Below, in pieces: positions 28,591-37,724 of a stretch of DNA of 64,000 bases (position 1 is its first letter; each line of letters starts with the position of its first letter). The DNA is from DATMER01 sp963741305 (GTDB taxonomy: Bacteria > Acidobacteriota > Thermoanaerobaculia > Multivoradales > UBA5704): positions 5,084,001-5,148,000 of the forward strand of contig CAVUHL010000003.1 in NCBI GenBank assembly GCA_963741305.1, in the 5' to 3' direction. The notes beneath the pieces are model-generated. The model worked only from the letters and a program-made list of their open reading frames with translations. It did no database searches and was not told where the DNA came from. A program made the translations under genes and the position numbers.

Positions 28591-30483
28591 ATGAGCGAGC
28601 CCGACGCCCAAAACGAAGAAGAGGCCCTCGGCAAGGCGTACGACGCCCGCCTGATGCGCCGTCTGCTCGGCTATCTCCGGCCGTACCGGGGGATGACGGC
28701 CGGAGCCGTGGCGCTGATCCTCCTGTCTTCGGTTCTCCAGCTCGTCGGCCCCCTGGCCTTCGCCGTCTCCCTCGACCTTTTCATCCGGCCCGGAGGGGAC
28801 CCCGGCAAGCTGTCCGGCGTGAGCGCCTGGGTGCGGGACGCCCTGCTCGCCCGGGGGATCGAGCCGGCGAGCGTGGCCGTCCAGGGGATCAACGCCGTGG
28901 CCCTGATCTACCTGGTGTCCCTGGTGCTCACCTTCCTCGTGCTCTACGCCGAGGGGTACGTGATGCAGCTCATGGGGCAGTACATCATGAACGACATGCG
29001 CCGGGAGGTCTTCGGGCATCTGCAGCGCCTGCCGATCTCCTACTACGACCGCAACCCCATCGGCCGGCTCGTCACCCGGGTGACCACGGACGTGGACGCC
29101 CTGAACGAGCTGTTCGCGGCCGGCATCGTGGCGATCCTGGGGGACGTGCTGCTGCTCGCCGGCATCGTCGGGGTGCTCTTCTGGCTCGACTGGCGGCTGG
29201 CGGTGGTGGCGTTCTCGATCGTGCCGCTGCTGCTGATGCTGACCTCCTGGTTCAAGGCGCGGGCGCGGGAGAGCTTCCGCGAGGTGCGGGTCAAGATCGC
29301 GCGCATCAACGCCTTCCTGCAGGAGCACATCACCGGCATGCCGGTCGTCCAGCTCTTCAACCGGGAAGAGCGGGCCTACCGCGAGTTCGAGGAGATCAAC
29401 GACGCGCACCGGGACGCCAACGTCCGCGGCATCTTCTACTACGCGGTCTTCTACCCCGGGGTGGAGCTGATCACGGCGCTGGGGATCGGCCTGATCCTCT
29501 GGTTCGGCGGCGGCCGGGTGATCTCGGGGATGATCTCGATCGGCGCGCTGATCGCCTTCCTCCAGTATGCCCAGCGTTTCTACCAGCCGCTGGCTGACCT
29601 GTCGGAGAAGTACAACATCCTGCAGGGCGCCATGGCCTCCTCGGAGCGCATCTTCGGGCTCCTGGACACGCCGGTGTCGATCACCTCGCCGCCGGATGCC
29701 TACACGCCCGGGCAGGTGAGGGGCGCGATCGAGTTCGACCGCGTCTGGTTCTCCTACAAGGAGGACGAGCCGGTGCTCAAGGGGATCTCGTTCCAGGTGC
29801 AGCCCGGGGAGACGCTGGCGGTGGTCGGCCACACGGGGGCGGGCAAGAGCACCCTCGCGAACCTCCTCCTCCGCTTCTACGACGTGGACAGCGGGGCCGT
29901 GCGGGTGGACGGGATCGACGTAAAGGAGTGGGACCTCCCCCGCCTGCGCCGGAGCGTGGCCATGGTGCTCCAGGACGTCTTCCTCTTCTCCGGCACCGTC
30001 GGGGCGAACATCCGTCTCGGGGAAGAGAGCATCGACGACGAGCGCCTCCGCTGGGCGGCCGGGGAAGTGCACGCCCTGCCCTTCATCGAGCGCCTGCCGG
30101 GAGGCTTCGAGTCGCCGGTGCGTGAGCGAGGGGCGGGGCTCTCGGTCGGCCAGAAGCAACTCATCGCCTTTGCAAGGGCGCTCGCCTTCGACCCGAGCAT
30201 CCTGATCCTCGACGAGGCCACCTCCTCGATCGACACCGAGACCGAGCAGCTCATCCAGAAGGCGCTCGACCGTCTGCTCGTCAACCGCACCAGCATCGTG
30301 ATCGCCCATCGTCTGTCCACCATCCAGAAGGCGGACCGCATCCTCGTCATGCACAAGGGAGAGATCCGCGAGATGGGCACGCACCAGGAGCTGCTGGCGC
30401 TCCGGGGTATCTACTACCGGCTGTACCTGCTGCAGTACAAGGATCAGGAGCTGGAACGGCGGGAGCGGGTGGCGGCGGGGTAG
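28591..30483 (+). CDS. ABC exporter, fused permease-ATPase (MsbA/multidrug type)
   Basis: 630 residues: six membrane helices in the first 340, then an ATPase with Walker A GHTGAGKST, signature LSVGQKQL, Walker B ILILDEATSS and H-loop IAHRLST. LSVGQ rather than LSGGQ is a common variant in lipid/multidrug exporters. It probably works as a homodimer exporting lipids or drugs. The ribosome site is weak. The gene is followed by several hairpins. Confidence 0.92.
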   Translation: MSEPDAQNEEEALGKAYDARLMRRLLGYLRPYRGMTAGAVALILLSSVLQLVGPLAFAVSLDLFIRPGGDPGKLSGVSAWVRDALLARGIEPASVAVQGINAVALIYLVSLVLTFLVLYAEGYVMQLMGQYIMNDMRREVFGHLQRLPISYYDRNPIGRLVTRVTTDVDALNELFAAGIVAILGDVLLLAGIVGVLFWLDWRLAVVAFSIVPLLLMLTSWFKARARESFREVRVKIARINAFLQEHITGMPVVQLFNREERAYREFEEINDAHRDANVRGIFYYAVFYPGVELITALGIGLILWFGGGRVISGMISIGALIAFLQYAQRFYQPLADLSEKYNILQGAMASSERIFGLLDTPVSITSPPDAYTPGQVRGAIEFDRVWFSYKEDEPVLKGISFQVQPGETLAVVGHTGAGKSTLANLLLRFYDVDSGAVRVDGIDVKEWDLPRLRRSVAMVLQDVFLFSGTVGANIRLGEESIDDERLRWAAGEVHALPFIERLPGGFESPVRERGAGLSVGQKQLIAFARALAFDPSILILDEATSSIDTETEQLIQKALDRLLVNRTSIVIAHRLSTIQKADRILVMHKGEIREMGTHQELLALRGIYYRLYLLQYKDQELERRERVAAG

Positions 30484-30516
30484 AGGGCGGCTTACTCTCA
30501 TAGGCGCTAACTTAAC

Positions 30517-30577
30517 CAGCCCTGGGAAGGGCTGTACTCTTCTAGCCTGGGGTTTCAACCCCAGGCTCTAGAAGAGT
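30517..30577. terminator. Paired hairpins after the ABC exporter
   Basis: A 6-bp stem hairpin (30517-30534) is followed at once by a 17-bp stem with a two-base bulge around TTTCAA (30536-30577). No T-run follows, so this may be a palindromic repeat that also ends transcription of the exporter gene. Confidence 0.5.
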
Positions 30578-30622
30578 GTCGCTCCTCCCGGAGCGAGTCC
30601 TGCTGCAGACACACGAGGGGTA

Positions 30623-30658
30623 GGGGGACGGCCCTGGCCCCAACAGGGCCGATCCCCC
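30623..30658. repeat. GC-rich hairpin
   Basis: GGGGG and GGCCCTG pair with CAGGGCC and CCCCC around the loop GCCCCAA, a strong interrupted stem between two convergent genes. Function not visible. Confidence 0.45.
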
Positions 30659-30691
30659 ATCCTCGCGTCCATCGATTGTCAATGAACAGAA

Positions 30692-30713
30692 GGGGCGGGC
30701 CGAAGCCCGCCCC
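30692..30713 (-). terminator. Terminator of the small-protein gene at 30752
   Basis: On the minus strand a perfect 9-bp stem closes on a TTCG tetraloop (loop 30701-30704) and is followed by the T-rich TTCTGTTCATT. It lies 39 bp past the stop of the 132-residue gene, as expected for a factor-independent terminator. Confidence 0.65.
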
Positions 30714-30751
30714 CAGGTACCTCAACTACCTACTACTTCTGCGACTGCTTG

Positions 30752-31150
30752 CTACTCTGCGACTTCGACTGCGGCTTCCGCTTCCGGCGCGGGAGCCTCC
30801 GGCAACGGCAACGCCGGCTTGAGCTTGCCGGCTCGGCTGCGGAGCGGGGCGATTCCGAACTGCACGAGCTGCTCGTTGCGCGGTCCCAAGCCGACCTTCG
30901 CGGCGAAGCGGATGCGCATGACCAGGTCCCGGCCACGGATCAGAACCTCATCCAGCTCCTGCGTGGCCACCTGGCGCGACGCGGCGTGCGACTCCTGGCG
31001 GACCTTCACACCCTCCGCCTGCAGCAACTCCACCTGTAGTTGCTCGCGCTCCAGCTGCACGTCGGGCATCTTCGCCTCGTGCTCCTCGGCCGCGGCCAGA
31101 ACCTTCCTCCAGTCCTGAATCACCTTGGCGTAACTTCCAATGTCGGGCAT
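30752..31150 (-). CDS. Hypothetical coiled-coil protein, 132 residues
   Basis: Residues 8-75 are strongly helical and charged (WRKVLAAAEEHEAK, then LEREQLQVELLQAEG), with a later basic segment and an Ala/Pro/Glu-rich tail. No signal peptide and no known family. The start follows AAAGGAGAG closely. The neighbour at 31192 has an almost identical translation leader, so the two small genes may be made together. Confidence 0.6.
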   Translation of the reverse strand: MPDIGSYAKVIQDWRKVLAAAEEHEAKMPDVQLEREQLQVELLQAEGVKVRQESHAASRQVATQELDEVLIRGRDLVMRIRFAAKVGLGPRNEQLVQFGIAPLRSRAGKLKPALPLPEAPAPEAEAAVEVAE

Positions 31151-31191
31151 ACATCTCTCCTTTCTTGACAGTTGTCTTTCGTCTGCGCTCT

Positions 31192-31503
31192 CTAGGCCGC
31201 GTGGCCGAGCTTGAGCGCCGTCTGCATCAGCTTTCCAGCGGTCCCGGCGCGAGGCACACCCTCCACCGTGAAGATCGCCTTCTTTGCCGTCACGTTCAGC
31301 CGGATCCGCTGACGGTCACAGGTCGCCAGCCCGCTCAGCAGCGCAGAGACCTGCTCCCTCACCGCCTTCTGCTGCAGGAGATCCTGCACCCGCTCCGGCT
31401 TCAGCGACGGGTCCGGGTCCGGAAGCCACGAATCCTGCTCCGCCGGCTCCGGCTGCACCTGCACCTGCACCTGCACGTCCACATCGTTCGTCTTGCTGCT
31501 CAT
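31192..31503 (-). CDS. Hypothetical acidic protein, 103 residues
   Basis: Starts at MSSKTNDV, chosen because AAGGAGAG lies 6 bp upstream; a longer frame has no such site. The N-terminus has a VQ run (VQVQVQVQ) and an acidic Pro-rich stretch, then a helical region (LQQKAVREQVSALLSGLATC) and a strand-rich end. It resembles no family I know. A TTGACA promoter lies about 145 bp upstream. Confidence 0.6.
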   Translation of the reverse strand: MSSKTNDVDVQVQVQVQPEPAEQDSWLPDPDPSLKPERVQDLLQQKAVREQVSALLSGLATCDRQRIRLNVTAKKAIFTVEGVPRAGTAGKLMQTALKLGHAA

Positions 31504-31645
31504 ACAACTCTCCTTTCTTCGAACATCCGGGCCTTCATGGCGTCGGAAGAGTGAGCCCAATCTCCAGAACATCTACAACACTCGCCGAACATCGCTGCAA
31601 CCGCTTCCGAGTTCTAAAAGTGCTTGCCTTCAACTCAGTGACGGG

Positions 31646-31675
31646 AGATTAGATCGGTTCTATTGCGACTGTCAA
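31646..31675 (-). promoter_or_regulatory. Candidate promoter for the 31503/31150 gene pair
   Basis: Minus strand TTGACA (31670-31675), 18-bp spacer, TAATCT (31646-31651), with an A-run just upstream of the -35 like an UP element. It gives a leader of about 135 nt. Confidence 0.5.
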
Positions 31676-32075
31676 GAGCTTTTTTTGTCTTTCTTTGTAG
31701 CTCATTGGTGAGATGCCGTCATTCGCGGTGTTCTAGTCGGCTTTTTCTTGCAGAAGGAACGCCGGGATGGCGATTCGCGTCGCGGAGAGGGGGAGATGCG
31801 AGAATCACGACGCCGGGCTGGGCAAGCACGAGCGGGCCGCGAACGTATATCAGGAGGTGCGGGACGGATGCGAGGAGGCCGAGCAGAGCTTCCCCGCGGC
31901 GCGGGCGGCGCTGGCGGCGCTGGATAAAGGCCCCTCACCTCCTGGAGGGGGGAAACGCGTTCCCAGTGCCTGCTTCATAGCAAGCCAATGCAGGGGCAAG
32001 CCCCTCCCCTACATCAAGAATGGTCCGGAAGAGCGAATCATCTCCGCTCCGGTCGGGGCAGGGGAGGGGGCTCTT
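31676..32075. other. Intergenic stretch, no confident gene
   Basis: About 400 bp between the small genes and the XRE gene. A plus-strand stretch at 31767-31930 reads like protein (RAANVYQEV, then ARAALAALDKG) but has no clear start site and runs on into antisense sequence of the XRE gene, so it is left uncalled. The region is GC-rich with short direct GC steps. Confidence 0.3.
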
Positions 32076-32570
32076 CTACCCCATCCGGTCAAGAACCTTG
32101 TGCAGGGCCTTGGCCATCATCTTTTCCAGGACCTGCTCCAGATCCGCACTGCCGGCGTCCGACTTCTGCTGCTGCGAAGCCGCCCCCTCCGAATCCTCGA
32201 ACTCGAGGTCGGCCAGATTGAGCGACCCGCCCCATGGGGCGTTGCCGGTGCGCTGGTACTCGTCCAGCGTCTCCCGCAGCCGCGCCGCGCCCGCGCTCGG
32301 CGCCCGCTTCTTCCTGGGGAAGGCGAGCTGGAAGAGCTCTTCCGGCTCCACTCCGATCACCCGCGCGATGGACACGACGTGGTCCACCTTCAGGTCGATC
32401 ATCCCGGAGAAGAGCCGGCTCAGGTAGCTGCCGCTCAGGCCCAGCTTCCGCTCCACATCCCGGTTGGTGAAGCCCAGAACCTTCATTGCAGTCTTGAGCA
32501 TCGTCCGCAGACGACGGACTTCGGCGCTCGGCTCCGTTTGAATCTCGGTCTTTTTTCTTTTGGGTGACAT
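32076..32570 (-). CDS. XRE-family HTH transcriptional regulator
   Basis: 164 residues from ATG 32570. A Cro/C1-type HTH occupies 25-85 (AMKVLGFTNRDVERKLGLSG, then SYLSRLFSGM). The C-terminal half is charged and helical with a predicted amphipathic helix ending LEQVLEKMMAKALHKVLDRMG. A TATGCT -10 (with a TTGTTC -35) lies just before the ATG, excluding the longer frame. Array 2 begins about 145 bp upstream and lies between this gene and a divergent secreted-protein gene, so the regulator could bind it; that is a guess. Confidence 0.78.
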   Translation of the reverse strand: MSPKRKKTEIQTEPSAEVRRLRTMLKTAMKVLGFTNRDVERKLGLSGSYLSRLFSGMIDLKVDHVVSIARVIGVEPEELFQLAFPRKKRAPSAGAARLRETLDEYQRTGNAPWGGSLNLADLEFEDSEGAASQQQKSDAGSADLEQVLEKMMAKALHKVLDRMG

Positions 32571-32713
32571 TGTGGCGCGAGCATACATCAAGGAACAGGT
32601 AAAGAACAAGTGATCGTCTTCTTCCGCGACTCTTGACACTCACGGCGCAACCTGTGCAATCATTGTACGGGTATTGGGGGAGGGACCGGGAAGCCGTCGA
32701 GGGGGTCGAGGGG

Positions 32714-32944
32714 GGTCGATACGGAGCCGGGTTGATCCTCCAAACCGGCGGGTTGGACGGTCGAACCCGCCGGTTTAGCTGTCCAACCAGCCGGTTCTTG
32801 TCCCATACCCACGGGTTTTTGTCCGAAACCCACGGGTTGGGCCTCTCAAACCACCAGTCGACGCTTCCAACCCGCGGGTTGAGCCGCCTGACCCGCCGGG
32901 TGGAACGCCCAACCCACGGGTTGAGCCGTCCTCGAAGCGGGTGG
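32714..32944. repeat. 21-bp periodic array 2 (11 units)
   Basis: Eleven 21-bp units start at 32714 with exact spacing. Their common core is AACC-CGC-GGGTT (for example CCAACCCGCGGGTTG in the unit at 32861), a near-perfect palindrome, joined by a variable 6-8 bp linker often containing CCGTCC or TTGTCC. No indel breaks the register. Weaker unit-like sequence continues at 32693. A perfect TATAAT lies 12 bp after the last unit. Confidence 0.85.
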
Positions 32945-32955
32945 AACGGCTGGGT

Positions 32956-32961
32956 TATAAT
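32956..32961 (+). promoter_or_regulatory. Perfect -10 box (TATAAT) after array 2
   Basis: TATAAT sits 58 bp upstream of the secreted-protein ATG. No -35 box is found 16-19 bp upstream; the last array unit occupies that place. This suggests an activator-dependent promoter with the array as binding platform. Confidence 0.55.
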
Positions 32962-33019
32962 CCCGCCCGTTCCTCAGCCCAGAGCCGACAACCCTACGCC
33001 TTTCCAGAAAGTCCCACTC

Positions 33020-34354
33020 ATGACTCGATCTGTCCCCGTCTGCCTTCTCGCCTTCGCCTTTCTTGCCGCCTTTGCTCCAGAGACCGCCCAGGCGGGCACG
33101 GTGTACATCCCCCTGCCGGGCCTGACCCAGGCGGGCAGCGCCTCGTACGAGGCGGAGGTCACGGTAGCGAACTCGGCCGCGCAGACGGCGAGCGTCAACC
33201 AGGTCCTCGTGGCCGCGGACACGGACGGCACCCAGCGTCCCGGTCAGCCCGCGCCGCTGCAGGTGCTCGGCAATGTGACCGCGGTCGTCAAGCCCGGGGC
33301 CGGGTTCCGCGGCCTGCTCGAGCTGTCGGGCTCGCCGAACCTGCGCTATGGTGCGCGCCTCGCGGGCAAAGGCCAGGCGGGTGCGCTGGGCGTGGCCCTG
33401 CCGGTCGTGACTTCGGAAAACCTCGTCGCCGCGGGCGGTTCGCTGACGCTCCAGGGGCTCACCGCGAATGCGGCCCGGTCCACGCACCTGATGCTGGCGA
33501 ACGTGTCCAAGAATGCGGCCCAGTGCACCTTCTCGCTGGTCAGGCTCGACGGCACGGCCCTGGGCGCGGCCAATACGGTCACGCTCCCCCCGCTTTCTTC
33601 GAGCTACCGCGCCGACGTCCTCGGAGCCGCGGAGCTTTCGGATGCCCGGGCCACGGTGAGCTGCACCCGGGAGTTCTTCGCCTACGCCCTGTTGACCGAC
33701 AGCGCCACGGGCGAGGTTGCGGTGGTGGAGCCCTCGGGGAACGGCGAGTCGTCCCTCACGGTGCCGGGCGCGGAGCCGGAGTGCCCGGTGGGAGCGGCCT
33801 GCTTCACGGCCAAGGGGGTGGTGCACAAGCCGACGCAGTCGACGCCGGTCGGCCGGCTGGCCTTCGCGGCCCCGGCCGGGGTCTTCACCCGCCTGCGGCT
33901 GACCCTCGACGTCACGGTCGGCGCCTGGTATCCCCAGGACGCGGACGGCAAGCACCTGATCTTCTGGTTCGTGATCAACAAGAACCAGGACATGCCGGGC
34001 ATGCTCTACTTCCGCGGCCCCGCGGCCTACACGGCCATGGCACGGCACGGCATCGCGCTCAAGCACGCGAGCAAGATCAAGATCGTCAAGCCTTTCCAGG
34101 CGATCCCCGGCCGTACCTACCGGGTGGTGAACGACTACGACATGGGCAAGGGCAAGTACACGGTGACCATCACCGACCTGGCCAGCGGCGAGCTCAAGCA
34201 GACCCTGGAGGGCACCCCGAACACCACCAAGGTGACCCTGAAGTCCGGCGACCGCTTCCTCCTCGACATGGGCTTCCCCGAGGGCGCCGTCCCCGACGAG
34301 GTGCCGACTTTCGGGTGGACCTACAGCGATGTGGTGGTGGAGGCGTACAAGTAG
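33020..34354 (+). CDS. Secreted protein of unknown function
   Basis: 444 residues with a Sec signal peptide (1-25, AQA-GT). The mature part is beta-rich and low in Cys (about four). The first 240 residues resemble repeated immunoglobulin-like sandwiches rich in Ala, Val, Thr; the last 160 residues (RLAFAAPAGVFTRLRLTLDVTV ... YSDVVVEAYK) resemble a lectin-like jelly roll. Comparable proteins are common and uncharacterised in Acidobacteriota. The frame stays open upstream through array 2, but the signal peptide fixes the start here. Confidence 0.7.
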   Translation: MTRSVPVCLLAFAFLAAFAPETAQAGTVYIPLPGLTQAGSASYEAEVTVANSAAQTASVNQVLVAADTDGTQRPGQPAPLQVLGNVTAVVKPGAGFRGLLELSGSPNLRYGARLAGKGQAGALGVALPVVTSENLVAAGGSLTLQGLTANAARSTHLMLANVSKNAAQCTFSLVRLDGTALGAANTVTLPPLSSSYRADVLGAAELSDARATVSCTREFFAYALLTDSATGEVAVVEPSGNGESSLTVPGAEPECPVGAACFTAKGVVHKPTQSTPVGRLAFAAPAGVFTRLRLTLDVTVGAWYPQDADGKHLIFWFVINKNQDMPGMLYFRGPAAYTAMARHGIALKHASKIKIVKPFQAIPGRTYRVVNDYDMGKGKYTVTITDLASGELKQTLEGTPNTTKVTLKSGDRFLLDMGFPEGAVPDEVPTFGWTYSDVVVEAYK

Positions 34355-34362
34355 GGGACGGC

Positions 34363-37300
34363 CTACCGCCCTACCGAGGCGTGCATCTCCTGCAGTGACC
34401 GCACGGCCAGGCCGTCGCGCTGTAGGGCCGCGATGCCTTCAGCAGCAGCCATGGCTCCCGAGAGCGTGGTAATGCAGGGAATGTCGTGCTTGAGGGCCGT
34501 GCGACGGATGAGGCCGTCGTCCTCGTGCGACTCGCGGCCCAGGGGGGTGTTCACCACGAGGTGGACCTCGCCGTTGATCAGGTGGTCCACGACATGCGGC
34601 CGTGCCTCGTCGTGGACCTTCTGCATGGTCTTCACGGCAAGGCCGTGCTCCACCAGAAAAGCCGCGGTGCCGGCCGTCGCGGCCAGCCCGAAGCCCAGCT
34701 CGGAGAGGCGCCGGGCCACCGGGAGAAGAAAGGGCTTGTCCCGGTCGTGCACGGAAAGAAAAGCCGTGCCTTCCAGCGGCAGCTGGTGGCCGGCTCCGAG
34801 CCAGGCCTTGGCAAAGGCATTTCCGAAAGCTCCGCTCGCTCCCATGACCTCGCCCGTGGATTTCATCTCCGGACCGAGCACCGGATCGACTCCCGGGAAC
34901 CGCCGGAACGGGAAGACCGGCGCCTTCACGAACACCCCGGGCACCCGCGGCTCTTCCGTGAAGCCCATCGATTCCAGGCTCTCCCCCGCCATCGCCCGCA
35001 CCGCCAGCTTGACCAGCGGCACGCCCACCGCCTTGGCGATGAACGGCACCGTGCGCGAGGCCCGCGGGTTCACCTCCAGCACGTAGACCTGGCCGTCCTT
35101 GAGCGCGAACTGGACGTTCATCAGGCCTATGACCCCGAGCCGCAGCGCCAGGCGGCGGGCGATGTCCCGCATCACGTCCTGGTCGGCCTGCGAGACCCGA
35201 TAAGGAGGAAGAACTGCGACCGAGTCGCCGGAGTGGATGCCTGCCTCTTCGATGTGCTGGAGCACGCCCGCCACGACCGCAACGGTGCCGTCGCAGAGGA
35301 GGTCCAGGTCGACCTCGAAGGCGTCTTCGAGGAAACGGTCGAGTAGGATCGGGTGGCCGGGCGAGACGTCCGCGGCCTCTTTCATGTAGTGCCCGAGGGT
35401 GGACTCGTCGTAACAGACGGCCATGGCCCGGCCGCCGAGCACGTAGCTCGGCCGCACCACGACCGGGAAGCCGATCCGCCGCGCCACGACCACCGCCTCT
35501 TCCAGCGAGAAGGCCGTGCCGTTCTCCGGCTGGCGGATCCCTTCCTCGGCCAGGAGGGCGCCGAAGAGCTTGCGGTCTTCCGCGAGGTCGATGGCGTGCG
35601 GCGGCGTCCCCCAGATCGGCACTCCGGCGGCGGCGAGGCCCCGGGCAAGCTTGAGCGGCGTCTGGCCGCCGAGCTGGACGATCACCCCCTGCGGCTGCTC
35701 GCGCTCGATCACCGCGAGCACGTGCTCCAGGGTGAGGGGCTCGAAGTAGAGGCGGTCGGAGGTGTCGTAGTCGGTCGAGACCGTCTCGGGGTTGCAGTTG
35801 ACCATGATGGTCTCGAAGCCAATCTCCCTCAGAGCGAAGGCGGCGTGGACACAGCAGTAGTCGAACTCGATCCCCTGTCCGATCCGGTTCGGGCCGGAGC
35901 CCAGGATGACCACCTTGGGGCGGTCGTCGGGCTCGGCTTCGTCTTCTTCGCCGAAGGTCGAGTAGAGGTAGGGGGTCGTGGCCGGGAACTCGGCGGCGCA
36001 GGTGTCCACCCTCTTGTAGACGCGGCGGATCCCAGCTTGGGCGCGCGCCGCGGCGAGGTCTTTTTCCGCGCAGCTCACGAGGGAGGCGACCCGCGCGTCA
36101 GTCAATCCGGTCAGCTTGGCCTTACGCAGCAGCGGCCGGGGGAGCGAGCGCAGGTCCCAGCAGGCGAGCTCCGCTTCCAGCTCGACGATCTCCTGGATCT
36201 CGCGCAGGAACCAGGGGTCGATGTGGGAGACCTCCGTAACCTCTTCGACGGTCCAGCCCTGGCGCAGGGCGGCGAAGACGGCGAAGAGGCGCTCCCAGTT
36301 CGGCGTGACGAGCCGGCCGCGCAGGCGTACGGGGTCGGACATCCGCCGCTCGCGGTCGGCCGTGCTGCCGTCGAGCTCCAGGGCCGAGAGCGCTTTCATC
36401 AGCGCCTCGCCGAAGGTGCCGCCCATGGCCATGACCTCCCCCACCGATTTCATGGAGGTGCCGAGGGTGGTCGGCGACTCGGGGAACTTCTCGAAGGCCC
36501 AGCGCGGGATCTTGACGACCGTGTAGTCCAGGGTGGGCTCGAACGCCGCGTAGGTCTTGCCGGTGATGTCGTTGGCGACCTCGTCGAGCGTGTAGCCCAC
36601 GGCGAGCAGGGCCGCGATCTTGGCGATGGGAAAGCCGGTGGCCTTGGAGGCCAGGGCCGAGCTGCGCGAGACGCGCGGGTTCATCTCGATGACCACGCGC
36701 TCGCCAGTCGCGGGATTGACCGCGAACTGGATGTTGGAGCCGCCGGTCGCGACGCCGACCCGCCGGATGACCTTGAAGGCGTCGTCGCGCATGTCCTGGT
36801 ACTCGCGGTCGGAGAGGGTCTGCTGGGGCGCGACGGTGATCGAGTCGCCGGTGTGGACTCCCATGGCGTCCACGTTTTCGACCGAGCAGACGACGATGGC
36901 GTTGTCCGCGAGGTCGCGCATGACCTCCAGCTCGAACTCCTTCCAGCCGAGGACGGACTGCTCGACCAGGATGCGGCTTACCGGGCTCGCCTGGAGCGCG
37001 GCCTCGACGATCTCTTCCAGCTCTTCGCGGTTGTAGGCCACGCCGCCGCCTTCGCCGCCGAGGGTGAAGCTCGGACGGATGATGACCGGGTAGCCGATCC
37101 CCTCAAGGCCTTCTTTGCCGGTGACGATCTCGCGGGTCTCTTCCAGGGTGGCGGCGTAGCCGCTCTTGGGGACCTTGAGCCCGATCTCTTCCATGGCCTG
37201 CTTGAAGAGGAGCCGGTCCTCGCCCAGGCGCAGGGCACCGACATTGGCGCCGAGGACTTCGACGCCCAGGCGCTTCAGGGTGCCGCGCTCGTCCAGGGCG

Positions 37301-37599
37301 AGGGTGAGGTTGATGCCGGTCTGGCCGCCGACCGTGGGCAGCAGGGCGTCCGGCCGCTCGCGCTCGATGATCTTTTCGACCACCTCGGGGACCAGGGGCT
37401 CGATATAGGTGGCGTCGGAGAACTCGGGGTCGGTCATGATCGTCGCCGGATTGGAGTTGACGAGGATCACGCGGTAGCCCTCGCTCCGCAGGACGCGGCA
37501 GGCCTGCGTGCCCGAGTAGTCGAACTCGCAAGCCTGACCTATGACGATCGGGCCGGAGCCCAGGACGAGAATGGAGCGGATGTCTGTGCGCCGGGGCAT
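34363..37599 (-). CDS. carB: Carbamoyl-phosphate synthase large subunit
   Basis: 1078 residues, the normal length, starting at MPRRTDIRSILVLGSGPIVIGQ. Two ATP-grasp synthetase halves each begin with a GSGP-IGQ-EFDY motif (near 12-26 and 560-575), and a C-terminal MGS-like allosteric domain follows (about 940-1075). It joins bicarbonate, ammonia from CarA and two ATP to carbamoyl phosphate for arginine and pyrimidines. carA is not adjacent. The start at 37599 fits the family N-terminus. Confidence 0.97.
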   Translation of the reverse strand: MPRRTDIRSILVLGSGPIVIGQACEFDYSGTQACRVLRSEGYRVILVNSNPATIMTDPEFSDATYIEPLVPEVVEKIIERERPDALLPTVGGQTGINLTLALDERGTLKRLGVEVLGANVGALRLGEDRLLFKQAMEEIGLKVPKSGYAATLEETREIVTGKEGLEGIGYPVIIRPSFTLGGEGGGVAYNREELEEIVEAALQASPVSRILVEQSVLGWKEFELEVMRDLADNAIVVCSVENVDAMGVHTGDSITVAPQQTLSDREYQDMRDDAFKVIRRVGVATGGSNIQFAVNPATGERVVIEMNPRVSRSSALASKATGFPIAKIAALLAVGYTLDEVANDITGKTYAAFEPTLDYTVVKIPRWAFEKFPESPTTLGTSMKSVGEVMAMGGTFGEALMKALSALELDGSTADRERRMSDPVRLRGRLVTPNWERLFAVFAALRQGWTVEEVTEVSHIDPWFLREIQEIVELEAELACWDLRSLPRPLLRKAKLTGLTDARVASLVSCAEKDLAAARAQAGIRRVYKRVDTCAAEFPATTPYLYSTFGEEDEAEPDDRPKVVILGSGPNRIGQGIEFDYCCVHAAFALREIGFETIMVNCNPETVSTDYDTSDRLYFEPLTLEHVLAVIEREQPQGVIVQLGGQTPLKLARGLAAAGVPIWGTPPHAIDLAEDRKLFGALLAEEGIRQPENGTAFSLEEAVVVARRIGFPVVVRPSYVLGGRAMAVCYDESTLGHYMKEAADVSPGHPILLDRFLEDAFEVDLDLLCDGTVAVVAGVLQHIEEAGIHSGDSVAVLPPYRVSQADQDVMRDIARRLALRLGVIGLMNVQFALKDGQVYVLEVNPRASRTVPFIAKAVGVPLVKLAVRAMAGESLESMGFTEEPRVPGVFVKAPVFPFRRFPGVDPVLGPEMKSTGEVMGASGAFGNAFAKAWLGAGHQLPLEGTAFLSVHDRDKPFLLPVARRLSELGFGLAATAGTAAFLVEHGLAVKTMQKVHDEARPHVVDHLINGEVHLVVNTPLGRESHEDDGLIRRTALKHDIPCITTLSGAMAAAEGIAALQRDGLAVRSLQEMHASVGR

Positions 37600-37629
37600 G
37601 GTGGCTGCGGAATATACCCCAGGCAGGGG

Positions 37630-37658
37630 TTGGCAATTCATTGCACAGGTGCTATAAC
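37630..37658 (+). promoter_or_regulatory. Strong sigma70-type promoter
   Basis: TTGGCA (37630-37635), 17-bp spacer, TATAAC (37653-37658), each box 5 of 6 to consensus, 67 bp before the hydrolase-like gene and divergent from carB. Confidence 0.65.
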
Positions 37659-37724
37659 CCCGTTGAAGTCCGCAGTCGCCGTACCTTTTACCCGCCAGGA
37701 AGTGGCTCGTCAGGGGAGTGCAGC

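Noticed and set aside
31767..32567. Plus-strand frame reaching into the XRE gene
   Set aside because: Most of it is antisense to the XRE coding sequence; only the first 55 codons look protein-like and there is no good start.
32633..33019. N-terminal extension of the secreted protein through array 2
   Set aside because: The signal peptide at 33020 must be N-terminal, and a perfect -10 box lies inside the supposed extension.
36978..37636. Frames opposite or offset in carB
   Set aside because: carB shows all motifs at full length, so these frames are shadows.
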